Assembly: GCF_000019725.1 (NCBI RefSeq)
Contig: NC_010505.1
Coordinates: 4,616,001-4,680,000, forward strand
Direction of reading: 5' to 3'
DNA: 64,000 nucleotides
DNA from: Methylobacterium radiotolerans JCM 2831
GTDB taxonomy: Bacteria > Pseudomonadota > Alphaproteobacteria > Rhizobiales > Beijerinckiaceae
The position numbers and the translations under genes are program-made. Shown piece after piece: positions 8,340 through 17,701 of the stretch. How positions within the stretch are numbered: position 1 is the first letter of the stretch; each line of letters starts with the position of its first letter. The notes under the pieces were generated by a model. That model did no database searches, was not told the origin of the DNA, and worked only from the letters and a program-made list of their open reading frames with translations.

Positions 8340-9020
8340 TCAGGCCGCCAGACTGTCGAACAGACCGCGCCCGTCGGTCCCGCCGATCAGGTCCTCGACG
8401 AAGTTCTCCGGGTGCGGCATCATCCCGAGGACGTTCCCGGTCTCCGACAGGACGCCCGCGATGGCGTTGAGGGAGCCGTTGCGGTTGGCCTCCACGGTGA
8501 TCGCGCCGGTCGCGTCGCAGTAGCGGAAGGCGACCCGGCCCTCGCCCTCGATCCGCGCCAGGGTCTCGGGATCGGCGAAGTAGTTGCCTTCGCCGTGGGC
8601 CACGCAGACGTCGATGACCTGACCCTGCCGGTAGGCGCTGGTGAAGCGGGTGTCGGTGCGCTCGACCCGGAGCGTCTGCCGATGGCAGATGAAGCGCCGG
8701 TCGATGTTGCGCATCAGAACGCCCGGCAGGAGCCCCGATTCGCACAGGATCTGGAAGCCGTTGCAGATGCCGAGCACGAGGCCGCCGCGGGCGGCGTGGG
8801 CCCGGACCGCGTCCATGGCGGCGGCCCGGCCGGCGATGGCGCCGCAGCGCAGGTAGTCGCCGTACGAGAAGCCACCCGGCAGGACGGCGAGGTCGGTGCC
8901 GGCGGGGAGCGCGTGGTCCGCGTGCCACACGAGGCTCACCTGCGCGCCGGAGCGCCGCAGGGCCCGGACGACGTCCGACTCGCGGTTGGAACCCGGGAAG
9001 ACGACGACCGCGGCGTGCAT
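8340..9020 (-). CDS. purQ: Phosphoribosylformylglycinamidine synthase, glutaminase subunit PurQ
   Basis: 226 residues of a class I glutamine amidotransferase: start FPGSNRESD, oxyanion segment LPGGFSYGDYLRCGA, nucleophile Cys in GICNGFQIL, and catalytic His/Glu in MMPHPENF. It releases ammonia from glutamine for the PurL-catalysed FGAR to FGAM step of purine synthesis, in a complex with PurS and PurL. Its ATG overlaps the purS stop codon (TGATG), showing translational coupling. purL is not next in line: a terminator follows, so the catalytic subunit is encoded elsewhere. Confidence 0.97.
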   Translation of the reverse strand: MHAAVVVFPGSNRESDVVRALRRSGAQVSLVWHADHALPAGTDLAVLPGGFSYGDYLRCGAIAGRAAAMDAVRAHAARGGLVLGICNGFQILCESGLLPGVLMRNIDRRFICHRQTLRVERTDTRFTSAYRQGQVIDVCVAHGEGNYFADPETLARIEGEGRVAFRYCDATGAITVEANRNGSLNAIAGVLSETGNVLGMMPHPENFVEDLIGGTDGRGLFDSLAA

Positions 9021-9259
9021 CAGAGGATCTCGATCGCGTAGTTCTCGACGACGGTGTTGGCCAGGAGCTTCTCGCAGGCCGCGCGCAGGGTCGCCTCGGC
9101 GGCGGCGCTGTCGACCGCCGACACCTCGATGTCGAAGACCTTGCCCTGCCGGACGCCGTCGACGCCCTCGATGCTGAGGGATCGGAGGGCGGCCTCGATC
9201 GCCTTGCCCTGCGGGTCCAGCACACCGGTCTTCAGGGTGACGATGATACGGGCTTTCAT
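9020..9259 (-). CDS. purS: Phosphoribosylformylglycinamidine synthase subunit PurS
   Basis: 79 residues: start MKARIIVTLKTGVLDPQGKA, then VRQGKVFDIEV and CEKLLANTVVENYAIEIL, the standard PurS pattern. PurS bridges PurQ and PurL and helps channel ammonia. A longer open frame runs upstream to 9367, but the family start is at 9259. It overlaps purQ by one base. Confidence 0.95.
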   Translation of the reverse strand: MKARIIVTLKTGVLDPQGKAIEAALRSLSIEGVDGVRQGKVFDIEVSAVDSAAAEATLRAACEKLLANTVVENYAIEIL

Positions 9260-9436
9260 GGATCTTCGGGTCTCACGCGTGTCCGGGACGGGGGTGTGAC
9301 CTGCGACAACATCACACAGACCGTCGCCGGTCGCTTCTAGCAGGAAGGCCGGCGCACTGTCGAACACGCCGCACGCATAGGGATCATTCCGCTGTTCGAT
9401 ACAACTTGAATGAAGAACCCGCCCGCGCGCGCTCGT

Positions 9437-9676
9437 TCAGCGATGCGCCGCCGGGGCCGGGCCCCGCAGGGGCTCGATGCTGGTCGCCCGGCGCCAGAGC
9501 TGGAGCATGATCCAGGCCGCGAACAGGCTGAACAGGCCCATCAGGACGTGCCCGACCCGGTCGCCGAGATCGAAGATGCCCGCGATGGCCCAGCCCGCCG
9601 CGATGGCCACGGCGAACACCTCGGTGCCGACGAGGACCATCATGCTGATGATGGTGATGGCGTTGCGCCCGTTCAC
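9437..9676 (-). CDS. Small two-helix membrane protein, unknown function
   Basis: 79 residues with two predicted membrane segments (about 7-34 and 40-61) and a basic, Pro/Ala-rich C-terminal tail (RRATSIEPLRGPAPAAHR). I do not recognise the family. It lies between regA and purS on the same strand, separated from regA by a hairpin (9706-9724). Start context and the clear hydrophobic pattern support a real gene. Confidence 0.6.
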   Translation of the reverse strand: MNGRNAITIISMMVLVGTEVFAVAIAAGWAIAGIFDLGDRVGHVLMGLFSLFAAWIMLQLWRRATSIEPLRGPAPAAHR

Positions 9677-9705
9677 GAGATCCGCCCTCGAAAAGATTTC
9701 GGGCC

Positions 9706-9724
9706 CCGGACGAACCGTCCGGGA
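9706..9724. terminator. Hairpin downstream of regA
   Basis: CCCGGACG / CGTCCGGG, a perfect 8-bp stem with loop AAC, lies 67 bp after the regA stop. On the minus strand it is followed by an interrupted T-rich stretch (AAATCTTTT). A terminator or attenuator before the 79-residue gene is likely but not certain. Confidence 0.45.
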
Positions 9725-9790
9725 CCCGCGCAGCTAGCCCACAGAGGCGGGGCGATGCAACCGACCGGGCGGCGCCGGAGCGGTCCGGCC

Positions 9791-10390
9791 TCAGCGCGGC
9801 GCGCGCTTGGCCAGGATCCGCTGCAGGGTCCGCCGGTGCATGTTGAGGCGCCGGGCGGTCTCGCTGACGTTGCGGCTGCACAGCTCGTAGACGCGCTGGA
9901 TGTGCTCCCAGCGGACCCGGTCGGCCGACATCGGGTTCTCGGGCGGGTCGGCCCGCTCGCCCGGCTGCGCCATCAGCGTGCCGTGGATCTCGTCGGCGTC
10001 GGCCGGCTTGGCGAGGTAGTCGAAGGCGCCGAGCTTCACCGCGGTCACCGCCGTGGCGATGTTGCCGTAGCCGGTGAGGATCACGCCCCGGGCCTCGGGG
10101 CGGCGCTCCTTGAGGCGGGCGATCACGTCGAGGCCGTTGCCGTCGCCGAGGCGCATGTCGATCACCGCGAACGCGGGCGCGCGCGCCTCGACGGCGGAGA
10201 CGCCGTCCGCGACGCTGTCGGCCACCTGCACGTGATAGCCGCGGCTCTCCATGGCGCGGGCGAGGCGGGTCTGGAAGGGCTTGTCGTCGTCGACGATCAG
10301 CAGGCTGCGGTCGGAGAAGGCGGCCAGTGGATCGGCATCGTTGATCACGGCGGGGTCTGTCGCCGCCGAGGTCCCGGGCTGCGTGAGCAT
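9791..10390 (-). CDS. regA: Redox response regulator RegA/ActR/PrrA
   Basis: 199 residues. The receiver domain starts SLLIVDDDKPF, with phosphoacceptor Asp in VIDMRLGDGNG (about 77), Thr in LTGYGNIATA and Lys in YLAKPADADE. A short proline-containing linker leads to a Fis-type helix-turn-helix at the C-terminus (VSETARRLNMHRRTLQRILAKR). This is the highly conserved RegA/ActR/PrrA layout, which controls respiration, nitrogen and carbon genes in response to redox state. AAGGAG stands before the ATG. The partner kinase regB is 46 bp upstream on the same strand. Confidence 0.95.
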   Translation of the reverse strand: MLTQPGTSAATDPAVINDADPLAAFSDRSLLIVDDDKPFQTRLARAMESRGYHVQVADSVADGVSAVEARAPAFAVIDMRLGDGNGLDVIARLKERRPEARGVILTGYGNIATAVTAVKLGAFDYLAKPADADEIHGTLMAQPGERADPPENPMSADRVRWEHIQRVYELCSRNVSETARRLNMHRRTLQRILAKRAPR

Positions 10391-10436
10391 CCGGCACTCC
10401 TTTCGGGTTTACGTCGTCGGGTTCTTGGTCTGTCCT

Positions 10437-11828
10437 TCATATAGGTACGGCGTCGCGCGGTGGCAGGGGGGCGCGGATACTGAGTTCCGGAGAATGTCGC
10501 GGCGCGGCGCCGCGCTCGAAGATGTGGCGGGCCCAGGAGACGCGCACGATCGCCCCGTGGGCGTCCGGCGCCGCGACGTTCATGAGGGCGAGCTGCGCCC
10601 CCGAGCGCTCGATCAGGGTCTTGGCGATGAACAGCCCGAGGCCGAGCCCGGCCCCCACGGTCCCGCCGGATTGCGGCCGGTCGTGGCTGCGGGTGGTGAC
10701 GTAGGGCTCGCCCGCCCGCAGCAGCACCTCGCTGGAGAAGCCCGGCCCGTCGTCGCGGATCTCGATCCAGACGCGGTCGGGGGTCCAGCGCCCCTCCACG
10801 GTGACGCCGGCCTCGGCGAAGTCGACGGCGTTGTCGAGGATGTTGGCGAGCCCGAACATGACGCCCGGGTTGCGCCGGCAGGCGGGCTCCGGCCCCTCGC
10901 CGGTGCTGGTGACGGCGAGGGCGGCGCCGAGTGCCCGCTGCGGCGCCACCAGCTCCTCCACGAGGTGGCTGAACGTCACCGTCTCCAGGAAGCCGGCCCC
11001 CGCCCCGTCCCCGTCGAGGGAGGTCAGCTTGCCGAGGATGCCGCGGCAGCGGTCGACCTGCTCGCGCAGCAGGTTGAGATCCTCCGCCACCGCCGGTGAG
11101 GCGGTGGGGCCGAGCTGGCGGATCAGCTCCTTGGTCACAACCATGATCGTGCCCAGCGGTGTGCCCAATTCGTGGGCAGCCGCGGCCGCGAGCCCGTCGA
11201 GCTGCGACAGGTGCTGCTCGCGGGCGAGCACCAGCTCGGTGGCGGCGAGCGCCTGGGCGAGGAGCCGGGTCTCCTCGGCCACCCGCCACGCGTAGACGCC
11301 CGTGAAGGCGGTGCCGAGCAGGATCGCGGTCCAGACGCCGGAGACGTACAGGAACGGCAGCTCGATCCGACCGTCCGCGAACCAGGGCAGGGGCCGGTGC
11401 ACCAGCGCGAGCAGGGTCGCGAGGCCCACCGCCAGGAGGCCGAGCGCCAGCGTCCGCTCGGGCGGCAGGGCGGTGGCGGAGATCAGCACGGGGGCGAGGA
11501 ACAGCAGCGAGAACGGGTTCTGGAGCCCGCCCGTGAGGAACAGCAGGGCCGCGAGCTGCACGATGTCGAAGGCGAGGAGCAGCGCCGCGGAATCGTCGCT
11601 GAGCCGGTAGCTCGCCGGGAAGCGGATCCGCAGGGCGAGGTTCAGCCAGGACGAGGTGGCGATCACCAGGAAGCACCAGCCGAAGGGCAGCGGCAGGCCG
11701 AGGCCGAACTGCGCCCCGACGACCGCCGCGCTCTGGCCCGTGATGGCGAGCCAGCGCAGGCGGACGAAGGTGTCGAGCCGCAGGTGTCGCGCGTCGCGAC
11801 CGAGGCCGCTGAGATCGGTATCGGGCAT
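10437..11828 (-). CDS. regB: Redox sensor histidine kinase RegB/ActS/PrrB
   Basis: 463 residues from ATG 11828; longer upstream reading to 11975 is rejected because the family starts at MPDTDLSGLGRDARHLRLDT. Six N-terminal membrane segments contain the ubiquinone-sensing GGLQNPF heptapeptide (about 100). The kinase part has the H-box AAAAHELGTPLGTI (His about 218), a Cys in EQVDRCRGIL (about 262, equivalent to the redox-active Cys of R. capsulatus RegB), then N, G1 and G2 boxes (NILDNAVDFA, DDGPGF, GAGLGLGLFIA). It phosphorylates RegA when the quinone pool is reduced. No senC lies between kinase and regulator. Confidence 0.95.
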   Translation of the reverse strand: MPDTDLSGLGRDARHLRLDTFVRLRWLAITGQSAAVVGAQFGLGLPLPFGWCFLVIATSSWLNLALRIRFPASYRLSDDSAALLLAFDIVQLAALLFLTGGLQNPFSLLFLAPVLISATALPPERTLALGLLAVGLATLLALVHRPLPWFADGRIELPFLYVSGVWTAILLGTAFTGVYAWRVAEETRLLAQALAATELVLAREQHLSQLDGLAAAAAHELGTPLGTIMVVTKELIRQLGPTASPAVAEDLNLLREQVDRCRGILGKLTSLDGDGAGAGFLETVTFSHLVEELVAPQRALGAALAVTSTGEGPEPACRRNPGVMFGLANILDNAVDFAEAGVTVEGRWTPDRVWIEIRDDGPGFSSEVLLRAGEPYVTTRSHDRPQSGGTVGAGLGLGLFIAKTLIERSGAQLALMNVAAPDAHGAIVRVSWARHIFERGAAPRHSPELSIRAPLPPRDAVPI

Positions 11829-12100
11829 AGACTGTATCGTGCGTCGCCGGACGGGCGCCGCCGGAGCGGCGTCCCGCGGACTCCCTTCGCACGACGCGGT
11901 GCTGGGAATCCCGGCATGCCGACCCGGACACGTCGTCGCTGGCGGAGGGTCGCCGGCGGATCTGGTCACAGGCAAGTCGCCGCAGCTGCGGGATGTTCCA
12001 CCCGCGTTCAGGGTGGAGCATTATCCTACCGAATCGGGTTGCAGGGGGTATGGGTCGCGCGGCTCGAAGCCCGCGGCCGGACCGAGACCGCGAGGTGACG

Positions 12101-13378
12101 ATGCTGCTGGCCTATTCCCTGTACGAGGGCGCGCGCGCCCTGATGGCACCCGCCCGCGTCGCCGCCGACCTCACCCGCTACGGGCTGCAGATGCCGGGCA
12201 ACCCCCTGGCCTACGGACCCTATGCCCGCGCGGTCAGCGCCGGCTGCGAGATGTTCGAGCGCGTCACCCGCCAGTACGGCAAGCCCGCCTTCGGCTTCAC
12301 CGAGACGGTGGTGGACGGCGCGGCGGTCCCGGTCACCGAGCGGGTGGTCTGGGAGCGGCCGTTCTGCCGCCTGATCGCCTTCGACCGCGCGTTCCAGGCG
12401 GCCCCCGCGGAGCCGCAGCCCAAGCTGCTGATCGTCGCGCCGATGTCGGGTCACTACGCCACGCTGCTGCGCGGCACCGTCGAGGCGATGCTGCCGAACC
12501 ACCGGGTGTATATCACCGACTGGACCGACGCCCGGATGGTGCCGCTCTTCGCCGGCCAGTTCGATCTGGACGACTACATCGACTACCTGCAGGAGATGTT
12601 CGCGGTCCTGGGGCCGGACCTGCACGTCATGGCGGTCTGCCAGCCGGCCGTGCCGGTGATCGCCGCGGTGGCGCTGATGGAGGCGGCCGACGAGCCGGCG
12701 GTGCCGACCTCCATGACCCTGATGGGCGGCCCGATCGACACCCGCCGCTCGCCCACCGCGGTGAACTGCCTCGCGCAGGAGCGCGGTCAGAAGTGGTTCG
12801 AGCAGAACACGATCAGCCTCGTGCCGCCGATCTACCCGGGCGCGTGGCGCCGGGTCTATCCGGGCTTCCTGCAGCTCTCGGGCTTCATGGCGATGAACCT
12901 CGACCGCCACGTCACCGCCCATTCGGACATGTTCGACCATCTGGTGACGGGCGACGGCGACTCGGCCGAGAAGCACCGTGAGTTCTACGACGAGTACCTC
13001 GCCGTGATGGACCTGACGGCCGAGTACTACCTCCAGACCGTGCAGACCGTGTTCGTCGACCACGCCCTGCCGACGGGACAGATGAAGCACCGCGGCGCAC
13101 CGGTCGATCTCGGCGCCGTCCGCCGCTGCGCGATCCTGGCGGTGGAGGGCGAGAACGACGACATCTCCGGCGTCGGCCAGACCAAGGCGGCCCTCGACCT
13201 GACGCCGAACCTGCCCGAGGCACGCAAGGCCTACCACCTCCAGGCCGGCGTCGGCCATTACGGCGTGTTCAACGGCTCGCGCTACCGGGCGGTGATCGCG
13301 CCCCGGATCGCGGCCTTCATCCGCGCCATGCAGGCGGTGCCGGGCGCGCGGGGCGGCCACCTGCGGCAGGTGGGCTGA
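12101..13378 (+). CDS. phaZ: Intracellular polyhydroxyalkanoate depolymerase
   Basis: 425 residues from ATG 12101, preceded by GAGGTG. The N-terminus MLLAYSLYEGARALMAPARV is the PhaZ_N pattern. The alpha/beta-hydrolase core carries MSGHYATLLRGTV, a Cys nucleophile in AVCQPAVPV (about 179, as in Ralstonia PhaZ1), Asp in VEGENDDISG and His in AGVGHYGVFNG. It releases hydroxyacids from stored PHA in the cytoplasm. It is divergent from regB, so the regB/phaZ intergenic region may tie storage breakdown to redox state (inferred). Two phasin-type genes lie about 9 kb away. Confidence 0.93.
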   Translation: MLLAYSLYEGARALMAPARVAADLTRYGLQMPGNPLAYGPYARAVSAGCEMFERVTRQYGKPAFGFTETVVDGAAVPVTERVVWERPFCRLIAFDRAFQAAPAEPQPKLLIVAPMSGHYATLLRGTVEAMLPNHRVYITDWTDARMVPLFAGQFDLDDYIDYLQEMFAVLGPDLHVMAVCQPAVPVIAAVALMEAADEPAVPTSMTLMGGPIDTRRSPTAVNCLAQERGQKWFEQNTISLVPPIYPGAWRRVYPGFLQLSGFMAMNLDRHVTAHSDMFDHLVTGDGDSAEKHREFYDEYLAVMDLTAEYYLQTVQTVFVDHALPTGQMKHRGAPVDLGAVRRCAILAVEGENDDISGVGQTKAALDLTPNLPEARKAYHLQAGVGHYGVFNGSRYRAVIAPRIAAFIRAMQAVPGARGGHLRQVG

Positions 13379-13884
13379 GCCCGGACCGGGCACGACGCGC
13401 CCCGTTCCCGTGCGGGAGCGGAGCGAGGACGGAGTCGGCGCGCGGTCGGCCCTCCCACTTCTGGCGCGGTCGCGCCGGCATCGCGCCCGCGCCTGTGCGC
13501 GCACGCCTCCCCGCCTTTCCGGAGGCCGCGGGCGAGCCGGACATCCGGGGCCGCCGTCGGTGCGGGCCCTCCGCGCCCCGGCGGTTCCGGGATGACGCGC
13601 CGTCGCGAGACCGCGCGCGAAACAGACCGCCGATCCTGAATACATAACGCAGGGACGGTCGGGCTGGCGCGGGGCTTGCGAGACGCGCCCCGTGAGTTCG
13701 AGCCGCGCCACCCCAGCCCCCATCCACGCCGCCGTCGCCCCGAGGCCGGCGGCGGTGTGGGCGCTTGCCCGGGCCGCGTTGTCACGTCGGGCCATTGCGC
13801 CCGTGCATCAGAACCGTTCAAACTCGCCCGCAAGGTGCGGGCCGGCGACCGATGCTTGAGATCCGCACCGCCAGGGAGAAGACG
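13379..13884. other. Intergenic region upstream of the peptide ABC operon
   Basis: 506 bp without a gene I can support. It has stretches of GC-rich palindromic sequence, for example TCCCGTGCGGGAGCGG near 13406-13421, a partial match to the REP-like units at 15636 and 30373. No clear promoter elements were recognised. Confidence 0.5.
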
Positions 13885-15471
13885 ATGGACCGCAGGACCT
13901 TTCTCAAGGGTTCGGCTGCGCTCGGTTTGGCTGCGCCGCAGCTCGCGCGGCCGGCCCTCGCGCAGGGCGGCAAGGTCCTGCGCTTCGTGCCGCAGGCGAA
14001 CCTCGCCAATTTCGACCCGATCTGGGGGACCCAGTACGTGGTGCGCAACGCCGGCACCCTCGTCTGGGACATGCTCTACGGCGTCGACGCGCAGCTGAAG
14101 CCGCAGCGCCAGATGGTCGAGTCCGAGGAGGTCTCGGGCGACAAGCTGACCTGGACCTTCCGGCTGCGCCCCGGCCTCAAGTGGCACGACGGCGAGCCGG
14201 TGCTGGCCAAGGACGTGGTGGCGAGCCTCACCCGCTGGATGGCCCGGGACCCGATCGGCCTGATGATCCGCGGGATCCAGGACGACCTCGCGGCGACCGA
14301 CGACAAGACCTTCCAGTGGCGCCTGAAGAAGCCGTTCCCGAAGCTGCTCTACGCGCTCGGCAAGACCAACGCGCCGATGGCGCTGATGATGCCGGAGCGG
14401 ATCGCCAAGACCGACCCGTTCACGCAGATCTCCGAGTATGTCGGCTCGGGCCCGATGAAGTTCGTCCGCAACGAGTGGGTGCCGGGCGCCCGGGCGGTGT
14501 TCGAGACCTTCACCGACTACAAGCCCCGCGACGAGCCGAATTCCTGGCTCGCCGGCGGCAAGCGCATGCTGGTCGACCGGGTCGAGTGGGTGATCATGCC
14601 GGACGCCGCCACCGCGTCGGCGGCCCTGCAGAACGGCGAGGTCGACTGGTGGGAGAACCCGATCTCCGACCTCGTGCCGCTGCTGCGCAAGAACGCCAAC
14701 CTCAACGTCGATATCGCCGACCCGCTGGGCAATGTCGGGTCGTTCCGGATGAACCACCTGCACCCGCCCTTCGACAACCCGAAGATCCGCCAGGCGGTCA
14801 TGACCGCCATGAGCCAGGAGGACTACATGCGGGCGATCGTCGGCGACGACGACAGCCTGTGGAAGAAGCTGCCGGGCTTCTTCACGCCGGGGACGCCCCT
14901 CTACAGCGAGGCGGGCGGCGGCAATGTCGGCAAGGGCGACATCAAGCTCGGCCAGAAGCTGCTCAAGGAGGCCGGCTACAAGGGCGAGCCGGTGGTCTGC
15001 GTCGTGGCGCAGGACCAGGGGATCACCAAGGCGCAGGGCGACATCACCGCCGACCTCCTGAAGCAGATGGGCTTCAACGTCGACTTCGTCGCCACCGACT
15101 GGGGCACGACCGGCACCCGCCGGGCCTCCAAGGCGCCGCCGTCTCAGGGCGGCTGGAACATGTTCCACACCTGGCACGCGGGCGCCGACTGCATCAATCC
15201 GGCGGGCTACCCGGCGGTGCGGGCGAGCGGCGACAAGGCGTGGTTCGGCTGGCCCAGCATCCCGCCGGTCGAGACCGCCATCGCCGAGTGGTTCGACGCC
15301 GCCGACCCGGCCGCCGAGAAGGCCGCCATCGACAAGGTCAACGCCGCCGCCTGCGAGGGCGTGGTCTACGTGCCCACCGGGTTCTTCCTCGGCTACCAGG
15401 CGTGGCGCAAGAACGTCTCGGGCATCGTGAAGGGGCCGATCCCCTTCACCTGGGGCGTGTCGAAGGCGTGA
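13885..15471 (+). CDS. ABC transporter substrate-binding protein, family 5 (peptide type)
   Basis: 528 residues from ATG 13885. MDRRTFLKGSAALGLAAPQL is a twin-arginine signal, with cleavage after ALAQ (about 28), so the protein would be exported folded. The mature part is a solute-binding family 5 fold: LVWDMLYGVDAQLKPQ, WTFRLRPGLKWHDGEPVLAKDVV, VGSGPMKF, and QAVMTAMSQEDYMRAIVG. It captures peptides or similar ligands in the periplasm for the permeases and ATPases encoded at 15789-19736. The ligand is unknown. The 317-bp gap to the first permease is unusually large for one operon. Confidence 0.92.
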   Translation: MDRRTFLKGSAALGLAAPQLARPALAQGGKVLRFVPQANLANFDPIWGTQYVVRNAGTLVWDMLYGVDAQLKPQRQMVESEEVSGDKLTWTFRLRPGLKWHDGEPVLAKDVVASLTRWMARDPIGLMIRGIQDDLAATDDKTFQWRLKKPFPKLLYALGKTNAPMALMMPERIAKTDPFTQISEYVGSGPMKFVRNEWVPGARAVFETFTDYKPRDEPNSWLAGGKRMLVDRVEWVIMPDAATASAALQNGEVDWWENPISDLVPLLRKNANLNVDIADPLGNVGSFRMNHLHPPFDNPKIRQAVMTAMSQEDYMRAIVGDDDSLWKKLPGFFTPGTPLYSEAGGGNVGKGDIKLGQKLLKEAGYKGEPVVCVVAQDQGITKAQGDITADLLKQMGFNVDFVATDWGTTGTRRASKAPPSQGGWNMFHTWHAGADCINPAGYPAVRASGDKAWFGWPSIPPVETAIAEWFDAADPAAEKAAIDKVNAAACEGVVYVPTGFFLGYQAWRKNVSGIVKGPIPFTWGVSKA

Positions 15472-15788
15472 TGGCGCCCGCTCTCGCCAAGTCGGGCCGC
15501 CCGACCCGCCCGGTCTCTCGGGCGGGCTACCGGCCTCGGACCGCGCGCTCGGCAACGCGGCCGCGGGACGGGGCGCGAGGCCCCTCTCCCGCACGTGCGC
15601 CGGCGGTGCGCGCGCTCCTGAAGCGTCCGATCCCGCACCCCGACCCGCTCCCGCACGGGAGAGGGGGCGCGTCGCGCTCCGCCGCCAGCGTCGGCGCCCG
15701 ACCCGGACGCGTGAATGTCGGCCCCCGCGATGAGGGCAGGGGCGGCGCTACCCGCCGCGCCTGCCCGCCCGCACGATAGCGAGGACCC
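15472..15788. other. Intergenic region inside the ABC cluster
   Basis: 317 bp between the binding protein and the first permease. It contains the REP-like inverted unit at 15581-15667 and otherwise nothing I can name. Such a hairpin may protect the upstream binding-protein mRNA and lower expression of the downstream genes. Confidence 0.55.
15581..15667. repeat. REP-like palindromic repeat (CTCTCCCGCACGGGAG family)
   Basis: Left arm CCCCTCTCCCGCACG at 15581-15595; right arm CACCCCGACCCGCTCCCGCACGGGAGAGGGGG at 15636-15667. The right arm matches 30438-30469 with a single difference. Both are intergenic within or beside ABC operons, the usual place for REP elements. Confidence 0.7.
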
Positions 15789-16730
15789 ATGCTCGGCTAT
15801 ATCGGCAGGCGCATCCTCGCCACCATCCCGGTCATGGCGGTGGTCGGGCTGTTCGTCTTCAGCCTCCTCTACTTCGCCCCCGGCGACCCGGCCGCGATCA
15901 TCGCGGGCGACCAGGCGACGCCCGACGACGTCGCCCGCATCCGCGCCACGCTCGGCCTCGACCGGCCCTTCCTGGTGCGGTTCTGGGAATGGTCGTGGCA
16001 GATCCTCCACGGCGATCTCGGCACCTCGATCTTCACCAACCTGCCGGTCACCACCATGATCGGCCAGCGGGTGGAGCCCACCGTCTCGCTGATGCTCGTC
16101 ACCCTGGTCTTCGCGATCCTGGTGGCGGTGCCGCTCGGCGTCGTCGCCGCCTGGAAGGCCGGCAGCCTGATCGACCGCCTCGTGATGGGGCTCGCCGTGA
16201 CGGGCTTCTCGGTGCCGGTCTTCGTGGTCGGCTACGTGCTGGCCTACGTCTTCGCCCTCGAGCTCGGCTGGCTGCCGGTCCAGGGCTACACGCCGATCGA
16301 GCAGGGTCTGTGGCCCTGGCTGTCCAACCTGATCCTGCCGGCGGTGACGCTGGGCCTCGTCTACATCGCGCTGATCGCCCGGGTGACCCGCGCGACCATG
16401 CTCGACGTGCTCCAGCAGGATTACGTGCGCACCGCCCGGGCCAAGGGGCTGGCGCAGGGGCCGGTCCTGTTCGTCCACGCCCTCAAGAACGCCGCGGTGC
16501 CGATCGTCACCGTGATCGGCATCGGCATCGCGTTGCTGATCGGAGGCGCGGTGGTGACCGAGACGGTCTTCGCCATCCCCGGCCTCGGGCGCCTCACCGT
16601 CGACGCGATCCTGCGGCGCGACTACCCGGTCATCCAGGGCGTCGTGCTGCTGTTCAGCTTCGTCTACGTGCTCGTGAACCTCGCCATCGACCTCTTCTAC
16701 ACCGTGCTCGACCCGAGGATCCGCTATTGA
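15789..16730 (+). CDS. ABC transporter permease, DppB type
   Basis: 313 residues with six membrane segments. The first helix region starts [20 protein letters not shown], followed by [18 protein letters not shown] and RATLGLDRP. The cytoplasmic EAA loop is [25 protein letters not shown], and the end [14 protein letters not shown] is characteristic of DppB/OppB. It forms half of the membrane channel of the peptide-type importer. Its stop codon overlaps the next permease start. Confidence 0.93.
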   Translation: MLGYIGRRILATIPVMAVVGLFVFSLLYFAPGDPAAIIAGDQATPDDVARIRATLGLDRPFLVRFWEWSWQILHGDLGTSIFTNLPVTTMIGQRVEPTVSLMLVTLVFAILVAVPLGVVAAWKAGSLIDRLVMGLAVTGFSVPVFVVGYVLAYVFALELGWLPVQGYTPIEQGLWPWLSNLILPAVTLGLVYIALIARVTRATMLDVLQQDYVRTARAKGLAQGPVLFVHALKNAAVPIVTVIGIGIALLIGGAVVTETVFAIPGLGRLTVDAILRRDYPVIQGVVLLFSFVYVLVNLAIDLFYTVLDPRIRY

Positions 16731-17701
16731 CCGCGACCGTCGCGCCCTTCCCCAGCAGCGCCCCGCAGGCGGGCAATCCGCCCGACGGGGCCGTCCCCAA
16801 GGCACCGCCGCCGCCGGGCCTCGCCGTCGCGGCGCCGCTGCCGGACGTCATCCCGGCCCGCAAGCGCCGGGGCAAGGTCTGGACCTACGTGCGCCGCAAC
16901 CCGACCATCGTGGTCGGCGGCGTGCTGCTGCTCATCGTCTTCCTGATGGCGGTGCTCGCGCCTTACCTCGGCACCGTCGACCCGACCGCCCTGGCGCCCG
17001 CCAAGCGCACCCGGGCACCGTCGGCGCAGTACTGGTTCGGCACCGACATGCTCGGCCGCGACGTCTACTCGCGGGTGGTCTACGGCGCCCGGGTCTCGCT
17101 GCTGGTCGGCTTCTCGGTGGCGTTCCTCGCGTCGATCGCCGGGCTGGCGGTCGGCCTCGTCTCCGGCATGGTGCGCTGGCTCGACGGGATCGTCATGCGG
17201 GTCGTCGACGGCATGATGTCGATCCCGCCGATCCTGCTCGCGGTCGCGCTGATGGCGCTCACCCGCGGCTCGGTCCAGAACGTGATCATCGCGATCACCA
17301 TCGCGGAGATCCCGCGCGTCGCCCGCCTCGTGCGCGGCGTGGTGCTGTCGCTGCGCGAGCAGCCCTACGTCGAGGCGGCGGTGACCACGGGCACCCGGAT
17401 GCCGGCGATCATCTGGCGCCACATCCTGCCCAACACGCTGGCGCCCATGACCGTGCAGGCGACCTATATCTGCGCCTCCGCGATGATCACCGAGGCGATC
17501 CTGTCGTTCATCGGCGCGGGCGTGCCGCCCTCGACGCCGTCCTGGGGCAACATCATGGCCGAGGGCCGGGCCCTCTGGCAGGTGAAGTTCTACATCATCC
17601 TGTTCCCGGCGATCTTCCTCTCGATGACGGTGCTCGCCGTGAACCTCGTCGGCGACGGCCTGCGCGACGCCCTCGACCCCCGCATGGCGAAAGACGTGTG
17701 A
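16727..17701 (+). CDS. ABC transporter permease, DppC type
   Basis: 324 residues from a TTG at 16727 that overlaps the previous stop (TTGA). No ATG or GTG fits better before the conserved [21 protein letters not shown] Pro/Ala-rich cytoplasmic head of about 45 residues precedes the first membrane helix. Family marks are [23 protein letters not shown] loop [22 protein letters not shown] and the end [11 protein letters not shown]. Second half of the channel. The next gene starts at its stop (TGATG). Confidence 0.9.
   Translation: MTATVAPFPSSAPQAGNPPDGAVPKAPPPPGLAVAAPLPDVIPARKRRGKVWTYVRRNPTIVVGGVLLLIVFLMAVLAPYLGTVDPTALAPAKRTRAPSAQYWFGTDMLGRDVYSRVVYGARVSLLVGFSVAFLASIAGLAVGLVSGMVRWLDGIVMRVVDGMMSIPPILLAVALMALTRGSVQNVIIAITIAEIPRVARLVRGVVLSLREQPYVEAAVTTGTRMPAIIWRHILPNTLAPMTVQATYICASAMITEAILSFIGAGVPPSTPSWGNIMAEGRALWQVKFYIILFPAIFLSMTVLAVNLVGDGLRDALDPRMAKDV

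Noticed and set aside
7951..8523. Open frame crossing the mrcA/purQ intergenic region, with an ATG at 8251
   Set aside because: It runs antisense into purQ, has no family resemblance and overlaps the candidate small RNA; no ribosome binding site fits well.
13391..13425. Third copy of the CTCTCCCGYRCGGGAG repeat
   Set aside because: Only a short central part matches; the flanks differ, so it is not listed as a member.
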